A DNA stretch of 64,000 nt, taken from Paenibacillus rhizophilus. GTDB lineage: Bacteria > Bacillota > Bacilli > Paenibacillales > Paenibacillaceae. The stretch spans positions 1-64,000 of the forward strand of contig NZ_RQPI01000018.1 of assembly GCF_003854965.1 (NCBI RefSeq), read 5' to 3'. The translations under genes were made by a program, and so were the position numbers. Positions 59,976 through 64,000 of the stretch are shown here, in pieces (position 1 is the stretch's first letter; each line of letters opens with the position of its first letter). The notes under the pieces were generated by a model. It was not told the DNA's origin, did not search any database, and saw nothing but the letters and a program-made list of their open reading frames with translations.

Positions 59976-60869
59976 ATGAAGTCAACATTACAGGATTTTT
60001 TACAGTATCTTTCCAGTGAAAAAAACGTATCGCCCAGCACTCTGGAATCCTACGGCCGCGACGTCTCCCAGTTCCTTGACTTTGCCGCAGGGCGGGGCGT
60101 CGAAACGCCGGACGAATTCCGAAAGCCGCTGATAACGCTCTATCTCGGCGGACTTAAGGCGGCAGGCCGGGCAGCTGCGACGATTAACCGGAACACGGTC
60201 TCGATCCGTGCCTTTTTTCATTATCTGCTTAAAGAACGGCTGATCGGCGCGGACCCCACACTGGAGATGGAAGCGGTAAAGCCGGAGAAGAAACCGCCCG
60301 TGATTCTCAGCCTGGACGAGGTGGAGCGGCTGCTGGCAGCGCCCGACGTCTCCACTGCACACGGTCTGCGGGACAAGGCGATGCTTGAGCTGTTGTACGC
60401 GACAGGAATCCGTGTATCGGAGCTGGTTATGCTTGATGCGGGCGATGTGCAGACCGCGCTGAGATTTGCTCGGTGCTCCGGCTCCGGCGGCAAGGAGAGG
60501 GTGGTTCCGATTGGAGTCATTGCTTCCGAATCCGTAGAGGCCTATCTTAAGAGCAGCCGGGACAAGCTTCTTCGCGAAGATAAGGATGAACCGGCACTGT
60601 TTCTAAACAGTCTCGGCGGCAGACTGACCCGGCAAGGGTTCTGGAAAATGATCAAAAAATACGCGAAGGAAGCGAATATCCGCCAGGATATTACCCCGCA
60701 TACGCTGCGGCATTCGTTCGCCGCCCATCTGCTTGAGGGAGGAGCCGATCTGCGCTCCGTACAGCAGATGCTCGGACATGCCGATATATCGACGACGCAA
60801 ATGTACAGCGGCATCGCGCGCGGGAACATGAAGGAAGTATATGAAAGACACCATCCCCGGGCGCGGTAA
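59976..60869 (+). CDS. xerD: Site-specific tyrosine recombinase XerD
   Basis: A 297-residue recombinase that resolves chromosome dimers at dif with XerC. The catalytic set is visible: R in YATGIRVSELVML, K in GGKERVVPIG, HTLRHSFAAHLL, H in LGHADISTTQ, Y in QMYSGI. Unlike the spo0A-element integrase it has the housekeeping context fur-yqzK-xerD-deoB. ATG 59976 follows GCGGGAGTG. Confidence 0.96.
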   Translation: MKSTLQDFLQYLSSEKNVSPSTLESYGRDVSQFLDFAAGRGVETPDEFRKPLITLYLGGLKAAGRAAATINRNTVSIRAFFHYLLKERLIGADPTLEMEAVKPEKKPPVILSLDEVERLLAAPDVSTAHGLRDKAMLELLYATGIRVSELVMLDAGDVQTALRFARCSGSGGKERVVPIGVIASESVEAYLKSSRDKLLREDKDEPALFLNSLGGRLTRQGFWKMIKKYAKEANIRQDITPHTLRHSFAAHLLEGGADLRSVQQMLGHADISTTQMYSGIARGNMKEVYERHHPRAR

Positions 60870-60958
60870 CGCAAGGTAAGCGCTCCTTTTTTCCGGGGCA
60901 TTATATGGATGACGAACAAGAACGAAAAGATTTCTTACGATGAAGGAGCGTGGATGAA

Positions 60959-62137
60959 GTGTCCTCTTTTAAGCGGATTTGCTTTATCGTACTTGACAGT
61001 GTGGGCATAGGAGAAGCGCCGGACGCCGCCGGATTCGGCGATGTGGGCGCGCACACGCTGGGACATATTTTGGAGCGGAACCCTGAGCTTAAGCTGCCGA
61101 ATATGCAGCGTTTGGGCCTGGCGAACATCGCCCCCCTGCCGCCGCTTGAGCCGGTTCAGGCACCGGAAGGCTATTATGGAAAGATGCAGGAGGTTTCCGT
61201 CGGCAAAGATACGATGACTGGCCACTGGGAACTGATGGGTCTAAAGATTGAAACGCCGTTCAATACATATCCGGACGGCTTTCCGGCTGAGCTGATTACC
61301 AAGTTCGAAGCGGCAACGGGCCGTAAAGTTCTCGGGAACAAGCCCGCTTCCGGCACGGAAATTCTCGTGGAATACGGAGAAGAGCAGATGAAGACGGGGG
61401 CTTGGATCGTCTATACCTCGGCGGACAGCGTATTTCAGCTGGCTGCGCATGAGGAGATCATCCCGCTGGACGAGCTGTACAGCGCCTGCCATATCGCCAG
61501 GGAGCTGACGATGGCGCCGGAATTCTCGGTAGGCCGGGTCATAGCCCGCCCGTACGTTGGGGAGCCGGGGAATTTCATCCGTACGCCGAACCGGCATGAT
61601 TATGCGGTGAAGCCGCCTGAGCCGACGGTCATGAACGCGCTGGCCGACATCGGCAGGGATGTGATCGCCGTAGGCAAGATCGATGATATTTTTTCGGGCG
61701 AGGGTGTAACGGCGGCCTACCCGACCAAGAGCAATGAGCACGGCATTGAAGTAACGATTGAACAGCTCCGTAAGCCCTTCGAGGGGCTGCTGTTCACAAA
61801 CCTCGTCGATTTCGATTCCCTGTACGGACACCGGCGCGATCCGGAAGGCTACGGCCGTGCTCTCGAAGTATTCGACACAGCGCTGCCGGACATTATATCC
61901 GCCTTGGGCGAGGACGATCTGCTGATTGTGTCCGCCGATCACGGCAACGATCCCGTGCACAGCGGAACCGACCATACCCGCGAATATGTCCCTCTGCTGG
62001 TGTATGGTCCGAAGCTACAGGCACCGGACAGCCTTGGCGTTCGCACGACCTTCTCCGATGTGGCGGCGACAATCGCCGATAATTTCGGAGCGGCGGCACC
62101 GAAGTACGGGACAAGCTTCCTTGGGGAGCTGAAGTAA
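60959..62137 (+). CDS. deoB: Phosphopentomutase
   Basis: A 392-residue alkaline-phosphatase-superfamily enzyme that interconverts ribose/deoxyribose 1- and 5-phosphates. ICFIVLDSVGIGEAPDA (metal site), GKDTMTGHWELMG with the active threonine, and SADHGNDPVHSGTDHTRE are conserved. GTG 60959 fits the site GAAGGAG; GTG 60950 is too close to it. Confidence 0.96.
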   Translation: MSSFKRICFIVLDSVGIGEAPDAAGFGDVGAHTLGHILERNPELKLPNMQRLGLANIAPLPPLEPVQAPEGYYGKMQEVSVGKDTMTGHWELMGLKIETPFNTYPDGFPAELITKFEAATGRKVLGNKPASGTEILVEYGEEQMKTGAWIVYTSADSVFQLAAHEEIIPLDELYSACHIARELTMAPEFSVGRVIARPYVGEPGNFIRTPNRHDYAVKPPEPTVMNALADIGRDVIAVGKIDDIFSGEGVTAAYPTKSNEHGIEVTIEQLRKPFEGLLFTNLVDFDSLYGHRRDPEGYGRALEVFDTALPDIISALGEDDLLIVSADHGNDPVHSGTDHTREYVPLLVYGPKLQAPDSLGVRTTFSDVAATIADNFGAAAPKYGTSFLGELK

Positions 62138-62229
62138 CCCCGGACGGGCGGCATAAAAGGGCATTTTTAGGAATCCGTATCTTTTCATATACAACCCTAC
62201 TTACAACCCTACTTTAAGGAGGAGCATAC

Positions 62230-63057
62230 ATGACAAACGCAATAAGCCTCGAAGCGATTCAGGAAGCGGCAGGATACATCAGGAGTAAAGGGGCGGAAGC
62301 GCCGGAAATCGGGCTGATCCTCGGCTCCGGCCTCGGCATACTGGCCGATTTGATTCAGGACGGAATCAGCATTCCTTATCAGGACATCCCCCATTTTCCG
62401 GTGTCCACTGTGGAAGGACATGAAGGCGAGCTGCTGATCGGCACGATTGAAGGACGCAAGGTCGTGATGATGAAAGGCCGCTTTCACATGTATGAGGGCT
62501 ACGGACCGGAGACGACTGCGTTTCCCGTCCGCGTCATGAAAGAGCTGGGCGTAACCAGCCTGCTCGTAACCAACGCAGCCGGGGGAGTCAATACGGATTT
62601 CTCGGCGGGGGATTTGATGCTCCTTACCGACCATCTCAACCTGACGGGCCGCAATCCGCTGATGGGACCGAATGATTCCGCTCTTGGCGTGCGTTTCCCC
62701 GATATGTCCGAGCCGTACAGCCGCCGGCTGATCGCCGCGGCGCGCGAAACCGCGAAGGCGCAGAACTTCACTTTCAAGGAAGGCGTCTACGCGGGCCTGC
62801 TCGGACCGTGCTATGAGACGCCCGCCGAGATCGTCATGCTGCGCCGCCTCGGCGCCAATGCAGTCGGCATGTCCACCGTATCCGAGACGATCGTGGCCCG
62901 TCATGCCGGCATCGAGGTGCTCGGCATCTCCTGTATTACCAATATGGCCGCGGGCATTTTGGATCAGCCCTTGTCCCATGACGAGGTCATGGAGACGGCG
63001 GAGCGGGTGCGCGAGCGCTTTTTGAGCCTTGTGCTTGCCCTTATTCCGAAAATGTAA
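62230..63057 (+). CDS. Purine nucleoside phosphorylase, first copy
   Basis: A 275-residue trimeric-type phosphorylase that splits purine nucleosides with phosphate: GLILGSGLGILAD, MKGRFHMYEGY, VTNAAGGVN, LMGPNDSALGVRFPDMSE, YETPAEIVMLRRLGANAVGMS. ATG 62230 follows TTAAGGAGGAG. It is followed by a second, clearly related copy. Confidence 0.95.
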   Translation: MTNAISLEAIQEAAGYIRSKGAEAPEIGLILGSGLGILADLIQDGISIPYQDIPHFPVSTVEGHEGELLIGTIEGRKVVMMKGRFHMYEGYGPETTAFPVRVMKELGVTSLLVTNAAGGVNTDFSAGDLMLLTDHLNLTGRNPLMGPNDSALGVRFPDMSEPYSRRLIAAARETAKAQNFTFKEGVYAGLLGPCYETPAEIVMLRRLGANAVGMSTVSETIVARHAGIEVLGISCITNMAAGILDQPLSHDEVMETAERVRERFLSLVLALIPKM

Positions 63058-63103
63058 AACTGCCCAGCACTAATAACTTTAACAATCGGGGAGGAATTCA
63101 CAA

Positions 63104-63979
63104 ATGACACAATCAGCAAACAGCGCATCGGAGGCCGCTTACGGCGTACAGGTGAAGGAAGCCGCCGCCTATATAGAGTCCAAGCTGGGCCCTTATAAGC
63201 CGGTTATAGGGCTGATTCTCGGCTCCGGCCTCGGTGATCTCGGCGACCAAATTGAGGATGCCGTATATTTGCCTTACGAAGAGATTCCCCATTTTCCCCG
63301 CTCGACGGTGGAAGGCCATGCCGGACGGTTCGTCATCGGCAAGCTGGAGGGCAAGGACGTTATTATTATGCAGGGGCGTTTTCACTACTATGAAGGTTAC
63401 GCTATGCGCAAAGTTGTGCTGCCCGTATACGTTCTGGCCAAGCTCGGCATCGGCACACTCGTTATCACGAATGCTGGCGGCGGCATGAACCGGGCGTTCA
63501 AAGCCGGCGACCTGATGCTGATTACCGATCATCTGAATATGACGGGAGACAACCCGCTGATCGGCCCGAACGATCCGGAGCTTGGCGTGCGTTTCCCTGA
63601 CATGTCACGCGCTTACGACCCGGAATATATCGCGCTTGCCAAGAAGCTGGCGCCGGAAATCAAGGGAACGGCCGGAGAGAGTCTTGCGCTGCAGGAAGGT
63701 GTATATGCGGGCATCAGCGGTCCGACTTACGAAACGCCGTCCGAGCTGAAAATGCTCGCGTATCTCGGAGGCGACGCCGTCGGCATGTCCACCGTTCCTG
63801 AAGTCATTGCCGCAAGCCACAGCAGGCTGAGAGTTCTTGGCATTACGTGTATTACCGACATGGCGATCGGCGACGAGCTGGAGCCATTGACGCATGAGCA
63901 GGTGGTAAAGGTGGCGAATCTGACCAAGCCGAAGTTTATCGGGCTCGTCCGGGCTTTCGTGCGCGAGGCGCAGTTGTAA
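63104..63979 (+). CDS. Purine nucleoside phosphorylase, second copy
   Basis: A 291-residue paralogue of the preceding gene: GLILGSGLGDLGDQIED, MQGRFHYYEGY, ITNAGGGMNRAFKAGDLML, IGPNDPELGVRFPDMS, YETPSELKMLAYLGGDAVGMS. Differences such as GGGMN versus AGGVN near the substrate site suggest different base preference. ATG 63104 follows GGGGAGG. Confidence 0.95.
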   Translation: MTQSANSASEAAYGVQVKEAAAYIESKLGPYKPVIGLILGSGLGDLGDQIEDAVYLPYEEIPHFPRSTVEGHAGRFVIGKLEGKDVIIMQGRFHYYEGYAMRKVVLPVYVLAKLGIGTLVITNAGGGMNRAFKAGDLMLITDHLNMTGDNPLIGPNDPELGVRFPDMSRAYDPEYIALAKKLAPEIKGTAGESLALQEGVYAGISGPTYETPSELKMLAYLGGDAVGMSTVPEVIAASHSRLRVLGITCITDMAIGDELEPLTHEQVVKVANLTKPKFIGLVRAFVREAQL

Positions 63980-63980
63980 G

Positions 63981-64000
63981 ATGAGAGCGGTCGACATCAT
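63981..64000 (+). CDS. pdp: Start of pyrimidine-nucleoside phosphorylase (cut by window edge)
   Basis: ATG 63981 opens MRAVDI, like the N-terminus of B. subtilis Pdp (MRMVDII). Its place after deoB and the purine phosphorylases supports the call, but only six complete codons are visible and the ribosome-binding site would be GGCGCAG, which is weak. Confidence 0.55.

Overview
The window is a chromosomal segment of a spore-forming, moderately high-GC low-GC-phylum bacterium, almost certainly Paenibacillus or a close relative. The evidence is a Bacillus-like gene order with Paenibacillus-type divergences: yqhV-spoIIIAA..AH, accBC, asp23-amaP-DUF2273, nusB, folD-xseAB-ispA-dxs-tlyA, argR, recN, spoIVB, spo0A, then after an accessory zone bkd genes, lipB, a pepT-like peptidase, mciZ/nudF, endoQ, spoIIM, fur, yqzK, xerD, deoB, two purine nucleoside phosphorylase genes and the first codons of a pyrimidine-nucleoside phosphorylase.

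Layout. 1-126: 3' end of a group II intron cut by the window edge. 174-1560: YitT-family membrane protein (minus) and yqhV. 1643-7544: the eight-gene spoIIIA operon for the mother-cell-to-forespore channel. 7792-11058: acetyl-CoA carboxylase subunits and an Asp23 envelope-stress module. 11477-19479: nusB, folate/DNA-repair/isoprenoid genes and argR. 19480-22888: LexA-type promoter, recN, spoIVB. 23086-23910: spo0A with candidate Spo0A boxes.

23899-31329 is a roughly 7.4-kb AT-rich integrated element sitting exactly at the 3' end of spo0A. It starts with a tyrosine recombinase, carries small genes, an excisionase-like HTH, a tandem winged-helix replication-like protein, a lone phage prohead-protease homologue, a RusA-like resolvase, a possible HEPN/DUF5677-like cargo protein and a 160-nt region that folds as a branched RNA. 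Its far end carries a second copy of the last 42 codons of spo0A that differs at 18 nucleotides yet encodes the identical peptide. It looks like a phage satellite or decayed prophage that uses spo0A as its attachment site without breaking it.

31633-33686 (minus strand) holds an unusual agr-like cluster: a membrane protein without a kinase domain, AgrB, a cysteine-free AgrD-like peptide, a bare LytTR DNA-binding domain, and just beyond it an Sda-like sporulation kinase inhibitor. This is a candidate minimal peptide-signalling system placed beside spo0A.

33810-45365: DinB-like protein, a LacI regulator with two perfect operators, a sugar-type ABC importer lacking its ATPase gene with a nucleoside hydrolase, thymidine kinase, and a heterodimeric ABC exporter whose first subunit contains an in-frame amber codon. 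45425-47622: DUF1801 protein, acyltransferase, DUF2627 protein. 47854-53585: branched-chain 2-oxoacid dehydrogenase genes, interrupted by a repeat-rich spacer. 53699-64000: lipB, the 33-codon prli42, and the conserved block through the nucleoside-salvage cluster deoB-pnp-pnp-pdp. Assignments rest on reading the translated proteins and motifs by eye; no database search was possible.
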